In this document: one piece after another, positions 1-7,839 of the stretch
Numbering within the stretch: the first letter of the stretch is position 1
How the letters are laid out: the number at the start of each line of letters is the position of its first letter
Assembly: GCA_016176605.1 (NCBI GenBank)
Contig: JACOWW010000002.1
Span: 312,846-376,845, forward strand
DNA: 64,000 bases
DNA from: Candidatus Saccharimonadota bacterium
Lineage (GTDB): Bacteria; Patescibacteriota; Saccharimonadia; Saccharimonadales; UBA10212
Direction of reading: 5' to 3'
Notes under the pieces: generated by a model
Databases searched by the model: none
What the model was told of the DNA's origin: nothing
What the model saw: the letters and a program-made list of their open reading frames with translations, nothing else
Translations under genes and position numbers: made by a program

Positions 1-864
1 AATGTAAGTCGCGATGTCTTCATTCCAAACCACGATGTCAATCATTTCCTGGCTGCCGATTTCGTCGCGCACCGCATTGATGCGCGTACCGTGGCCGCCG
101 ACGAAAGTGCCGACAGGATCTACGCCTTGGACATTGCTAGCCACAGCGATTTTAGAACGCACACCGGCTTCGCGGGCAATTTCCTTAATCTCGACGGCGC
201 CTGAGCTCATTTCCGGCACTTCGCCCCGAAACAGCTGCTCGACAAACTCCTTAGCGCCGCGGCTGATAATCAGCTGGGGACCACGGAAACTCTTTTCAAC
301 ATCCTTTAGAAAAAACTTTAGCCGCTGGCCCGGGTAGTAACGCTCCGCCTGGATTTGTTCGCTGATTGGCATAATGCCTTGGGCGCGGCCCAGTTCGACG
401 CGCACTACACGCCCTTCTACTCGGCTGATAATGCCATTAACTAAAGTGCCGACTTTATCTTCGTATTCAGCCAGCACGATTTCACGCTCGGCCTCACGCA
501 GGCGCTGTAAGATAACCTGTTTGGCGGTCTGGGCGGCCACTCGGCCAAAATCCTCAACTTTTTGAATCAGCTCAACCGTTTCGCCAACTTTGGCATTTTT
601 GCGAATTACTTGGGCATCACCAAGACCTATTTGCATATGATCGTCTTCAACCTTATCCACCACTTCTTTTGTTACATAAGCCGTAACTTCGCCGGTGTTT
701 AGGTTCATTGTTACGCGCACTTCTTGTTCGCGATCGCCGTAATCACGGCGCCAAGCGGCCGCCAAAGCTTGTTGGACGATGTCCTGCACCTGGTCTTCGG
801 ACAGGTTTTTTTCTTCAGCAATAGTCCTAATCGCTATCGCTAGTTGTTTGAAATCCATTTCCAT
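1..864 (-). CDS. nusA: Transcription termination/antitermination factor NusA (5' part, runs off the window)
   Basis: NusA binds RNA polymerase and modulates pausing, termination and antitermination. The reverse complement reads an open frame of 288 codons to the window edge. The N-terminal RNAP-binding domain starts MEMDFKQLAIAIRTIAEEKN. An S1-like part follows, then the KH1 signature VQGVDPVGTFVGGHGTRINAV at roughly residues 240-265, typical of NusA. The start ATG at 864 has a Shine-Dalgarno AAAGGAG 8 nt upstream; the second ATG two codons later is less well spaced. The C-terminal KH2 region lies outside the window. Identity is secure from the KH1 motif and the domain order. The upstream 170 bp hold a heptad repeat. 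Confidence 0.95.
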   Translation of the reverse strand, partial: MEMDFKQLAIAIRTIAEEKNLSEDQVQDIVQQALAAAWRRDYGDREQEVRVTMNLNTGEVTAYVTKEVVDKVEDDHMQIGLGDAQVIRKNAKVGETVELIQKVEDFGRVAAQTAKQVILQRLREAEREIVLAEYEDKVGTLVNGIISRVEGRVVRVELGRAQGIMPISEQIQAERYYPGQRLKFFLKDVEKSFRGPQLIISRGAKEFVEQLFRGEVPEMSSGAVEIKEIAREAGVRSKIAVASNVQGVDPVGTFVGGHGTRINAVRDEIGSQEMIDIVVWNEDIATYI

Positions 865-888
865 AGGTTTTCTCCTTTCAGTCGAAAA

Positions 889-929
889 CAATGATCAATG
901 CTCAATGTTCAATGCTCAATGAATGAACT
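889..929. repeat. Heptad array, CAATGCT/CAATGTT type
   Basis: About five 7-nt units of the form CAATGNT follow one another just upstream of the nusA Shine-Dalgarno site. It belongs to the dispersed 7-nt-period family described in the findings. Nothing else is recognised between nusA and the next gene except a short GC-rich dyad near 956-975. Confidence 0.75.
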
Positions 930-1039
930 AATTTACAATGTCATAAAATTTAAAAATCCGACCACGTCGGCCGGATGCTTCATTTAAAATTGTAGCATAA
1001 TCAAATTTATAATCAAGCTGGATTCTAAACACAGTGTTA

Positions 1040-1045
1040 TATAAT
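1040..1045 (+). promoter_or_regulatory. -10 hexamer TATAAT of a probable leaderless transcript
   Basis: TATAAT lies 6 nt before a TTG codon (1052) and 12 nt before the ATG at 1058. No convincing -35 or Shine-Dalgarno site is visible. The same spacing recurs at many other first genes in this window. Confidence 0.5.
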
Positions 1046-1057
1046 TCAAAATTGAAC

Positions 1058-1783
1058 ATGGCAAATATTCTTGAGTCTTATAGATACAAGGACGCAGGGC
1101 ACCCTCTACTTTATGGTGTCGCCCACTTCGCAGTAGGTCAGTTTTTAAAGTATAACTATGATCTTGAAATTTTTGGCGCCCAATACCTCACCCGCCGCGG
1201 CCCGCGAGTCTATGCAGGTACACATACCAGAGCGTTGGATCCGGGAGTTAAGGGTGTGGTGACCCAAGAGCCTATACCAACAATGGCTAAAAGTGAACTG
1301 TGGACAGAAGATCGTTACAGAAAATATGGAGTTCATGTTGGTCAAATTATATCTCTAGTCGATGCGTTCCCGGTTAGGCGTGGAGAGGTTGATCGAGACG
1401 CTATTCGCACTGGCAATGAACACTTAGAAAATGGTACTTCAATTGGTATATTCTCCCAAGGAACAAGGAGTTTGGATTTCGAAAACCTGCTTGATGGAGC
1501 TGCCATGTTCGCATGCAGCCACAGTGTTGATGTACAACCGTTGGTGATTGCCACTCATCTGGACGAAGAATCAAATAGCGAGCGCGAACTAATAAGAGTC
1601 ATTGCTTCTTCACCTATTGGCCCAGACAGAACGAAAAGAACTAAAGATGCTAGAAAATATCTAACGCAACAATTAAGCACACGATTCATCCGCGATTATC
1701 CTAGAGCGGTTGCATGGTCTGCCCATGATGCAAAATATAAAAACCAGATTAAATCGCCCGGCATAATCAAAAGATATAAGTAA
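1058..1783 (+). CDS. PlsC-like lysophospholipid (1-acylglycerol-3-phosphate) acyltransferase family protein
   Basis: The protein is about 241 residues and belongs to the LPLAT/PlsC superfamily, whose members transfer an acyl chain to lysophosphatidate at the membrane. The catalytic HX4D motif is present (HTRALD near residue 56). A second block AFPVRRGEVDRD matches the substrate-binding motif, and FSQGTRS matches the FPEGTRS block with Glu replaced by Gln. The ATG at 1058 was chosen because the conserved-looking sequence begins there; an in-frame GTG at 1034 and TTG at 1052 are alternatives. The gene is monocistronic, and its codon use looks more AT-rich than its neighbours, so horizontal origin is possible. 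The exact substrate is not predictable. Confidence 0.8.
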   Translation: MANILESYRYKDAGHPLLYGVAHFAVGQFLKYNYDLEIFGAQYLTRRGPRVYAGTHTRALDPGVKGVVTQEPIPTMAKSELWTEDRYRKYGVHVGQIISLVDAFPVRRGEVDRDAIRTGNEHLENGTSIGIFSQGTRSLDFENLLDGAAMFACSHSVDVQPLVIATHLDEESNSERELIRVIASSPIGPDRTKRTKDARKYLTQQLSTRFIRDYPRAVAWSAHDAKYKNQIKSPGIIKRYK

Positions 1784-1836
1784 AATTTTTTAAATCTTAG
1801 CAGCCACAATTGATTCTGCTTTGCTAATATACACTC

Positions 1837-2268
1837 ATGAAGCGTAGTGAATCACTGGCAAGGCTATTTGTCCCGGGCAGCTATGTGCTGACATTGATTC
1901 AAGCTAAGGCTGACACGGGTGCTGAGGGGTTAGTGACTATTACCGGCCAAAAAATGCCGCCGCCCAGCAAACGCATTACATTGCATCAAAAAGGCCTAAA
2001 AATTACTGGCGCACGAATAGTTCGCCACGATAAAAAAGGCGACCAAGAGTTCAGCATCGCACGCATTAACCATCTGCCAACTTTTGAACAAGTACGCCTG
2101 CACACCAAAGAAACGCTCTTCCCCGGGCCTTACGAAATTATCATTAATTTCTCTCCCCAACCAAAACTTGAATCAAAGCTGCCGAAACGGAAATTATTCC
2201 CCTGCATCGACGAGCCAAGTGCCTGGAGCGGCGTTCAGTCGATCTCAACCAGTTCGATTGCTTCGTAA
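1837..2268 (+). CDS. Stand-alone M1-peptidase N-terminal-domain-like protein (no catalytic domain)
   Basis: The 143-residue protein resembles the beta-sandwich N-terminal domain of M1 aminopeptidases. It ends in RKLFPCIDEPSAWSGVQ, matching the family hallmark R-x-LFPCFDEP found at the end of that domain. The zinc-binding HEXXH-E catalytic domain that should follow is absent: the frame stops about 25 residues later and overlaps yraN on the other strand by 34 bp. It may be a truncated aminopeptidase remnant or a genuine single-domain protein; the intact frame favours the latter. A TAATAT hexamer 6 nt before the ATG suggests a leaderless mRNA. Confidence 0.6.
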   Translation: MKRSESLARLFVPGSYVLTLIQAKADTGAEGLVTITGQKMPPPSKRITLHQKGLKITGARIVRHDKKGDQEFSIARINHLPTFEQVRLHTKETLFPGPYEIIINFSPQPKLESKLPKRKLFPCIDEPSAWSGVQSISTSSIAS

Positions 2269-2576
2269 CTCATCCCCGAAACCTCAGCGCCTAGTATCCG
2301 GCAATCACCATCCCAATTATTGGCGTGGCACCAGACACGCACGGCGAACTTTATCCGGTTTAGTTTTTGGGGCGTGATGTGCTCTAGACCGCTGCCCTGC
2401 TCCGCGCCCTGGCGGTATTTTACTTCCACAAAATAAACGACGCTATCTTTATTGGCGATGACATCGATTTCGCAGACTTTGGTCTTCCAATTTTGGGCTA
2501 GAATCTTGTAGCCTTTTCTTTCTAAAATTCTGGCGACTACTGCTTCAGCCTTGCCACCTATTGTTGTTGTGGCCAC
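2235..2576 (-). CDS. yraN: YraN/UPF0102 family endonuclease-like protein
   Basis: The protein has 113 residues with the UPF0102 pattern: G-x-x-AE near the N-terminus, GYKILAQNWK, then EIDVIANKDSVVYFVEVKYR, the restriction-endonuclease-like E-D...E-x-K core. The family is a predicted nuclease of uncertain role, often next to rnhB. Here it starts on GTG inside the end of rnhB (19-bp overlap), so translation is probably coupled. The 3' end overlaps the convergent M1-N-like gene. Confidence 0.88.
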   Translation of the reverse strand: MATTTIGGKAEAVVARILERKGYKILAQNWKTKVCEIDVIANKDSVVYFVEVKYRQGAEQGSGLEHITPQKLNRIKFAVRVWCHANNWDGDCRILGAEVSGMSYEAIELVEID

Positions 2577-3148
2577 ATTTTTTCCTGGTTAAGGCGGTAG
2601 ACAGGTTCAAAAAATTGCCTATGAATCCGTTTAAGGGCGCCGAATTTATCCAGGGCCTGCAGATGTTTTGGAGTGGCATAACCTACATGGGAATCAAAGC
2701 CGTAGCGCGGGTGCATCTTGGCCAGTTGGATCATATAGCGGTCGCGGCGGACTTTGGCGTAAACCGAGGCCGCCGAGACGATAGGGAAATTGAGGTCGGC
2801 GTCGATCAGACAGCGCACTTTTTTGTAACGCCTGGGCAGATAGTTTACCGGCCCATCCATGATAATCACGTCCGTACATTTTACGCCCAGTTGTCTTAGC
2901 GCCCTGGCTATACCTAGCCTCATAGCGCCGGCCAGGCCGCGTTGGTTGATTTCAACTGGTTTCACCCAACCTTCGCCAAAATTACAAACCGATACTAGCA
3001 CTTCAAAGAACTCTTCACGTTGCTCTTTAGTAAGAAGTTTGGAATCAGTGATTCCATCTGGCAGTTTGGACTCTTGGCGGGCAGCTATGACTAGCAACGG
3101 TCCAGCCAAACAGCCCCTGCCGACTTCGTCCACGCCGATTAAATTCAT
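2558..3148 (-). CDS. rnhB: Ribonuclease HII
   Basis: RNase HII cleaves RNA in RNA-DNA hybrids and at single ribonucleotides in DNA. The 196-residue protein begins MNLIGVDEVGRGCLAGPL, with the DEVGRG active-site block near residues 7-12. Further catalytic aspartates lie in IIMDGPVNYL and in the DADLNFPIVSAASVYAKVRRD segment. Length is normal for the family. It is the first gene of a two-gene unit with yraN. A TAAAAT hexamer lies 9 nt before the ATG and no Shine-Dalgarno site is visible, so the mRNA probably has a very short leader. Confidence 0.96.
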   Translation of the reverse strand: MNLIGVDEVGRGCLAGPLLVIAARQESKLPDGITDSKLLTKEQREEFFEVLVSVCNFGEGWVKPVEINQRGLAGAMRLGIARALRQLGVKCTDVIIMDGPVNYLPRRYKKVRCLIDADLNFPIVSAASVYAKVRRDRYMIQLAKMHPRYGFDSHVGYATPKHLQALDKFGALKRIHRQFFEPVYRLNQEKMWPQQQ

Positions 3149-3214
3149 AGCTCTAATATTTTAGCATCTCGACGCTTGTAAAATTTTGCACATATAAATA
3201 ATGAACAGTTATAT

Positions 3215-3760
3215 ATGCTCATGTTTATGGGGATCATGGGCGCGGAGATACGCGATATATCTTGGGAACACGCTGATGTGTTGTCGCCAGAGGAAATCGT
3301 TAAAGCCAGCGATGTTTGGCGCTATCTTCAAATCGGTTGGGACGAGTTAAAAAAGCGCCCGGAAAATCGTGAGGGCAGAATTGATGGAATTATTTTGTTC
3401 CATGAATCGTTTGATGTGGTAGTAGAGCCCAATGGTGAAATTATGCATTACGTTAACGGTTCACTGGTAGATGAGAACCTGTCAATGGAAGATGGGTGCC
3501 CCCGCGGTTTGGTACTCAAAAGTGTCAGCGTTGTTGCACAGCCGCGTGTCAACGATGAACCCGTGCCAATTCTGACAGGCTTTGTCCGAAACGGAATATC
3601 GTTTGTCAATGAGGCGTACGCATTAAATCCTTTCGATGGGCATGAATTCGGTATTAGATACAATGGTCGGCCTCGAGATTACCCTTGGGAAAAGACCGGT
3701 CTAAACGCGGACGTGAAATCACTGACTGAACACGGCCAGTTTAATCTAATGATCTGGTGA
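3215..3760 (+). CDS. Conserved-looking protein of unknown function
   Basis: The soluble protein of up to 181 residues has no signal peptide, membrane segment or motif I recognise. It is rich in acidic and aromatic residues and looks like a single folded alpha/beta domain. Three in-frame ATG codons (3215, 3221, 3227) could be the start; the first is listed. It is monocistronic and convergent with rplS, with 5 bp between stop codons. No function is proposed. Confidence 0.6.
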   Translation: MLMFMGIMGAEIRDISWEHADVLSPEEIVKASDVWRYLQIGWDELKKRPENREGRIDGIILFHESFDVVVEPNGEIMHYVNGSLVDENLSMEDGCPRGLVLKSVSVVAQPRVNDEPVPILTGFVRNGISFVNEAYALNPFDGHEFGIRYNGRPRDYPWEKTGLNADVKSLTEHGQFNLMIW

Positions 3761-3765
3761 AGGGG

Positions 3766-4350
3766 CTACTCTTTTTCTTGAGAGACTGCTGGGCCTTTTG
3801 CATCGGATGTCGCCTCACTTTGTTCCGCTTCGGCTTTGGCTTGGTGTTTGGCTAGTGCCGCCTCGGCTTTGGCTTCTTCTTTAGCTCTTTCTTGCGCTTC
3901 TTTAGCGGCCAGCTCATCGTGCTTGGCAAGTGCTTCCTCGTGGATTTTAGCCTCTTCGGCTTCAGCTTTTTCGTCATGAATAACATTTACTGCTTCACGG
4001 TCAAAATCAACCCCGGCTAAACGGACGCTCTTGCCGGTTAATTCGCGCATGTAGGTCAGATAGTTGCGGCGGACTTTTGTGCGCTTAACAACTTCGATTT
4101 TCAAGATATTGGGCGCGTGGATCAGAAAAGTTTTTTCGACACCTACTCCACTGGAAATGCGGCGAACGGTAAAAGTGCCCGAAAGGCTGCCGCGGCGGGT
4201 GACACGCAGTACCATACCTTCAAAGATTTGGATGCGCTCTTTGCCGCCTTCTCGGACTTTTTGGTGGACTTTAATAGTGTCGCCGCTTTTGATATCAACT
4301 ACGTTTTTTTTCTTGTACTTTTCCTCAATTTTCTGCGCAACAGAGTTCAT
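3766..4350 (-). CDS. rplS: 50S ribosomal protein L19 with long charged C-terminal tail
   Basis: L19 sits at the 30S-50S interface. Residues 1-115 are a complete L19, with GDTIKVHQKVREGGKERIQIFEGMV and RRISSGVGVEKTFLIHAPNI as recognisable blocks. Usual family length is about 115 residues, but this one has about 80 extra residues of Ala/Glu/Lys-rich sequence, predicted to be a charged helix or disordered. A TAGTAT hexamer 9 nt before the ATG may be the promoter. The tail is in frame with normal composition for the genome, so it is unlikely to be an artefact. Confidence 0.95.
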   Translation of the reverse strand: MNSVAQKIEEKYKKKNVVDIKSGDTIKVHQKVREGGKERIQIFEGMVLRVTRRGSLSGTFTVRRISSGVGVEKTFLIHAPNILKIEVVKRTKVRRNYLTYMRELTGKSVRLAGVDFDREAVNVIHDEKAEAEEAKIHEEALAKHDELAAKEAQERAKEEAKAEAALAKHQAKAEAEQSEATSDAKGPAVSQEKE

Positions 4351-4383
4351 AACCCGTAAATACTACACCATAAACACCTTAAA

Positions 4384-4474
4384 AACAAGGGTTATAGGGA
4401 TGTAGGCCCACAGGGTATAGTCACCTCGAATGCTTACTACAACCCTTTTACCCTACAACCCTATAAATCTCTTC
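4384..4474. repeat. Heptad array, TAGGGTT type, opposed arms, running into the pilB stop
   Basis: Units of the GGGTTATAG/GGGATGTAGG kind face units of the CTACAACCC kind across a short spacer, giving an imperfect hairpin. The distal arm covers the last six codons and stop codon of pilB, so the repeat is partly translated. Confidence 0.75.
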
Positions 4475-6043
4475 TAATGTAGTTTGGCCGGTGAAGGCTT
4501 TAAGCAAGCCGTCCTGGAGCATGGTGCGCATACCTTCGGTGACAGCTTTTTTCTCTAACATCTCGGTGGTTATTTGATTTGGCGGCAGTTTTAGAATCTC
4601 TTGCACGCCCGGCGTCATTAGCAGTTGTTCGCGTACAGCCATCTGGCCGCTATAACCAAAGGGGTTTTCTTTTGAAGTACCGGCCCTGTAAAGGGTTATC
4701 TGGTTGACATCCGGCCGTTTGGTGTCCGACGGGAATGTGTCTATAACCGATTGAAGCTGTCTTTTTAGCGCTACATCAGGCTTGTAGGGCTGCTTTAATT
4801 TGTCGTCTAAGCGGCGCACCAGACGCTGGGCCATGACCAGGCGCATGGCGCTGGCGAACAGCGGATTTATGCCCACCATGTCCAGCATTCTTGTCAGGGC
4901 GGCGGCCGCACTGCTGCCGTGGAAAGTGCTCAGTACTAAGTGGCCCGTCAGAGCGCCCTGAAGAGCTGTTTTGGCAGTATCTTGGTCGCGGATTTCGCCG
5001 ACCATTACCACATCGGGGTCCAAGCGCAAAACAGCCCGCAATTTTTCAGCAAAGTTCTGGCCCTCTAGCTGGCCGGTAACGGGAATCTGTACCACACCAG
5101 GCATGTTATATTCCACTGGATCCTCTAGGGTTATGATCTTTCTCTCAGGTGAATTTAAGGTATTTATCAGCGAATACAGCGTGGTTGTCTTGCCGGAGCC
5201 TGTTGGGCCGACTACCAGTACCATACCTGTGGGGTGCCTTATAATATCATCCACAACCTTAGCCTCGTCTTCGTTCAGCCCCAAATTTTGCAGATTGAAA
5301 AATTCTAAACGCAAGTTAAACAGCCGGGCCACGATATCCATGCCGTAAACTGTCGGCACCGCCTCTACGCGCAAATTGAGCGTTACTTGCTCGCCGGTGG
5401 CCATTTTATAGCTGCGGCTGATATGACCCGTTTGGGCGTCCTTTTCATCCGTGGAGATATTGGCGGCGCTAGCCAATGCTGAAATAAAATGACGGTATTT
5501 TTCGTAACTCAGGTAAGCCACCGGGTGCAATACGCCATCTACCCTAAAGCGTATGCGGACGTTTTCACGCTGGCTCTCCATATGGATGTCACTGGCCTTT
5601 AGTGTATAGGCCTGCCCAACCAAATAGGCCAGCGTGTCATCCGGCCGGACTTTGTCCAGCGTGGCGCTAACTTCTTCTATCATTTGACTGTGGTTGGTGC
5701 CGGCGATGGCGATATCCTGATACTCAACTCTTTTCGGCGGGTCGTAGAGTTTCATGTACTCTTTGAAACCAGTTTCAGAAATAATGGAAAAACTTAGACG
5801 CTGGTTGGTAAAACGCCCGGTAAGCTGCTTGATAATCTGTTGGGCCGTAGTCGTGGTGATGCCGAAGTGTATATGGTATTCATCAGCGCTCAAAGGCACT
5901 ACTTTGAGACTGTACAGTTCGGGTACCGATAGGATGTCCTTAAAAAGCTGCTTGTCGGTTGAGGACGAATCGGTGTAGTTAAAGCCCAGCACTGAAGCGC
6001 GGCGCTGCGTTGTCAGCTCCTCTTGTTTGCGAGCGTCATCCAT
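4448..6043 (-). CDS. pilB: Type IV pilus assembly / type II secretion ATPase (PilB/GspE family)
   Basis: This cytoplasmic hexameric ATPase drives pilin polymerisation. About 531 residues. Walker A GPTGSGKTTTLYSL is at roughly residue 280, followed by an Asp box and Walker B RLDPDVVMVGEIRD, with the T2SSE signature intact. The N-terminal domain is shortened compared with classical PilB, and no tetracysteine zinc motif is seen in the C-terminal domain. The ATG at 6043 has AGAGG 8 nt upstream; a TTG one codon earlier is the alternative. The last codons are encoded by a heptad array. A pilin-like gene lies at 49 kb; no pilC, pilT or pilM is in this window. Confidence 0.92.
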   Translation of the reverse strand: MDDARKQEELTTQRRASVLGFNYTDSSSTDKQLFKDILSVPELYSLKVVPLSADEYHIHFGITTTTAQQIIKQLTGRFTNQRLSFSIISETGFKEYMKLYDPPKRVEYQDIAIAGTNHSQMIEEVSATLDKVRPDDTLAYLVGQAYTLKASDIHMESQRENVRIRFRVDGVLHPVAYLSYEKYRHFISALASAANISTDEKDAQTGHISRSYKMATGEQVTLNLRVEAVPTVYGMDIVARLFNLRLEFFNLQNLGLNEDEAKVVDDIIRHPTGMVLVVGPTGSGKTTTLYSLINTLNSPERKIITLEDPVEYNMPGVVQIPVTGQLEGQNFAEKLRAVLRLDPDVVMVGEIRDQDTAKTALQGALTGHLVLSTFHGSSAAAALTRMLDMVGINPLFASAMRLVMAQRLVRRLDDKLKQPYKPDVALKRQLQSVIDTFPSDTKRPDVNQITLYRAGTSKENPFGYSGQMAVREQLLMTPGVQEILKLPPNQITTEMLEKKAVTEGMRTMLQDGLLKAFTGQTTLEEIYRVVG

Positions 6044-6063
6044 CAAGCGCGGCCTCTAGCCGC

Positions 6064-6125
6064 TTCAATTATCAATTTACAATTTTCAATTTTCAATAAT
6101 TTATCATTTAACATTTATCAAGCCC
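6064..6125. repeat. Heptad array, CAATTTA/CATTTAA type
   Basis: A run of degenerate 7-nt units (TCAATTT, ACAATTT, TCAATTT, CATTTAA, CATTTAT) upstream of pilB. It is part of the dispersed 7-nt-period family. Confidence 0.65.
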
Positions 6126-6159
6126 ACCATTTAGTTCCCAGTATAAAGCATGAGCAGAA

Positions 6160-6232
6160 TAAGCTGAAGGCCGAAGACTAGAAGCCAAAAGCCGCTGCTG
6201 CTTTAAGCTTTGAGCTTTTAGCTTTAAGCTAG
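6160..6232. repeat. Heptad array, GCTTTAA/GAAGCCA type, opposed arms
   Basis: Units of AGAAGCC/AAAAGCC face four clean units of TTAAGCT, TTGAGCT, TTTAGCT and TTAAGCT, predicting an imperfect hairpin that ends just before the next start codon. Confidence 0.7.
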
Positions 6233-6233
6233 A

Positions 6234-6250
6234 ACTATGCGAAGCATAGT
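6234..6250 (+). promoter_or_regulatory. Perfect hairpin enclosing the start codon of the methyltransferase gene
   Basis: ACTATGC and GCATAGT form a perfect 7-bp stem around a GAA loop, and the ATG (6237) lies in the 5' arm. There is no Shine-Dalgarno site. If the RNA folds, it would mask initiation. Confidence 0.5.
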
Positions 6251-6740
6251 TTTGGTTGTGCATAATGTGCGCTCGGCGCATAACGTCGGCTCCATATTAC
6301 GCACCGCCGATGGACTGGGCATTGAGAAAGTTTATTTAACTGGTTATACTCCTTATCCGCCAGGCCCGAACGACCAGCGCCTGCCCCATCTGGCCCAAAA
6401 GGCTGGCCGCCAAATCCAAAAAACGGCTTTAGGTGCTGAAACAACTGTCCCCTGGGAGCGAACAGCTAACGTCTTGGCTCTTATTAACGATTTAAAAAGT
6501 AGCGGCTATGATATCGCCGCGTTGGAACAAACCGAGAAAGCTACGGCGTTGAATTGCTATAAACCCGTAAAAAATGCTGCGCTGATCGTTGGCAGCGAAA
6601 TTGGCGGGCTGCAAAAGCGCATCTTGGATAGAGCCGACAGACATTTGGAGATTCCAATGCAAGGCAAGAAGGAATCTTTCAATGTGGCCGTAGCCGCTGC
6701 CATCGCCCTCTACCACCTATCGGCGGCTAACGCCGTATAA
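6237..6740 (+). CDS. SpoU/TrmH-family RNA 2'-O-methyltransferase
   Basis: A SAM-dependent, trefoil-knot (SPOUT) RNA methyltransferase, 167 residues. The three SpoU motifs are present: HNVRSAHNVGSILRTAD near residue 9, LIVGSEIGGL near 115 and EIPMQGKKESFNVAVAAAIALY near 138. Its size matches the minimal TrmL/TrmH-like class without an N-terminal extension, so it may modify tRNA or rRNA; the target cannot be read from sequence. The gene stands alone, followed by a strong stem-loop. Confidence 0.9.
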   Translation: MRSIVLVVHNVRSAHNVGSILRTADGLGIEKVYLTGYTPYPPGPNDQRLPHLAQKAGRQIQKTALGAETTVPWERTANVLALINDLKSSGYDIAALEQTEKATALNCYKPVKNAALIVGSEIGGLQKRILDRADRHLEIPMQGKKESFNVAVAAAIALYHLSAANAV

Positions 6741-6766
6741 GAAACCTCGCATCGTCGGTTTCTTAT
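6737..6766 (+). terminator. Stem-loop terminator after the SpoU methyltransferase
   Basis: ATAAGAAACC and GGTTTCTTAT form a perfect 10-bp stem around a 10-nt loop, overlapping the stop codon. A second small dyad (CTCCGG/CCGGAG, near 6794-6812) follows. There is no clear T-run, so termination is inferred from position. Confidence 0.6.
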
Positions 6767-6814
6767 CGCGCCGGGTGCTGAATGAATCCGACACTCCGGC
6801 TATTTTCCGGAGAA

Positions 6815-6843
6815 TGGACAAAGTGCTTATGCTGGGCTAAAAT
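6815..6843 (+). promoter_or_regulatory. Sigma-70-like promoter of the CAP-domain gene
   Basis: TGGACA (6815-6820), a 17-nt spacer and TAAAAT (6838-6843). The start codon at 6855 is 11 nt after the -10, leaving a leader of only about 5 nt. Confidence 0.6.
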
Positions 6844-6854
6844 TAGCTCATAAA

Positions 6855-7760
6855 ATGGCTAAAATAAAAACTGCTCCGCGCCACCGGGGCCACGACCACC
6901 CTTTTAAGCCTAGAAAAATTAGCACCCGAGCTTTTAAGCAAGTTTACTGGCCGTATCTGCCGGTTATTTTGATTGTCGGCTTTCTGTCCTCATTAGGCTT
7001 CGGCCCAAGCGGCTTCAAAAACAGTATTAAACACCCTAACGCCTCAGTTTTATCCTACGCCGCCAGTATGCAGGAGCAGACCTTGCTGGCTGATACCAAT
7101 GCTGAACGTACTAGACTGCGCTTACCCCCATTAAACCTGAACCTGCAGCTCGACCAAGCAGCGGATGAAAAAGCCAAAGATATGGCCGCGCGTAATTACT
7201 GGAGCCATGACACGCCTGACGGGAATCCTCCATGGGTTTTTGTGTCCAACCAGAAATACTCTTACCAGAAACTAGGCGAAAACTTAGCGGCTGGCTTCGA
7301 TAACGAACATTCGACAGTCAATGGCTGGATGGCCAGCCGGACGCATAAGGAAAATCTGCTAGACCCAAATTTTACCGAAGTAGGCTTTGGCACTGCCCAA
7401 AGCACTAACTATACGGCTGCCGGTGGTGGACCGATGACCATTGTCGTAGCATTCTATGGAAAACCGGCCACTTCTGCGTCGCCCATTAGCAGGGTTCAGG
7501 GTGATGCTACGCCAAGCAGTGTTAGCTTAGCTCAGCTAGCCGTCGCCAAACTGCCTGTTGTTGGCCTGGCGACTAACCTGGCCATACTACTCGCCGCGAG
7601 CGCAATATTGATTTGGCTCGGCCGGCATTTCGTGGCCCTGAAAAGAGCTCTGAGAAAGGGTGAAAAGTTTGTCTTTAGCCACCCGCTCTTAGATGTCGGC
7701 CTAGTAACAATCGCCGCTTTATCTTACTTGCTGACCAGAACCGCCGGCCTTATACACTAA
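6855..7760 (+). CDS. CAP/SCP-domain membrane-anchored protein
   Basis: The protein has 301 residues. After a basic N-terminus with a hydrophobic segment at residues 36-52, a CAP (cysteine-rich secretory/antigen 5/PR-1) domain spans about 75-210. Its features are NAERTRLRLPPL, the YWSHDTPDG block, GENLAAGF and THKENLLDPNFTEVGFG. Two or three further hydrophobic segments at 225-300 (around AILIWL and VGLVTIAALSYLL) indicate C-terminal membrane anchoring. The domain probably faces outside. CAP proteins in bacteria are of uncertain function; a cell-surface role is plausible in a host-dependent organism. Confidence 0.87.
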   Translation: MAKIKTAPRHRGHDHPFKPRKISTRAFKQVYWPYLPVILIVGFLSSLGFGPSGFKNSIKHPNASVLSYAASMQEQTLLADTNAERTRLRLPPLNLNLQLDQAADEKAKDMAARNYWSHDTPDGNPPWVFVSNQKYSYQKLGENLAAGFDNEHSTVNGWMASRTHKENLLDPNFTEVGFGTAQSTNYTAAGGGPMTIVVAFYGKPATSASPISRVQGDATPSSVSLAQLAVAKLPVVGLATNLAILLAASAILIWLGRHFVALKRALRKGEKFVFSHPLLDVGLVTIAALSYLLTRTAGLIH

Positions 7761-7838
7761 GTAGTTAGTAACTAGGAATTAGTAATTAGTTTTTTTATCT
7801 TAATCTTTACTATTTACTATTTTCTAATTGCTAATTTC
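7758..7838. repeat. Heptad array, TTAGTAA/CTATTTA type, opposed arms
   Basis: AGTTAGTAACTAGGAATTAG units face TTACTATTTACTATTTTC units across a T-rich centre, giving an imperfect hairpin that fills the gap between the convergent CAP and dnaE genes. Confidence 0.75.
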
Positions 7839-7839
7839 T

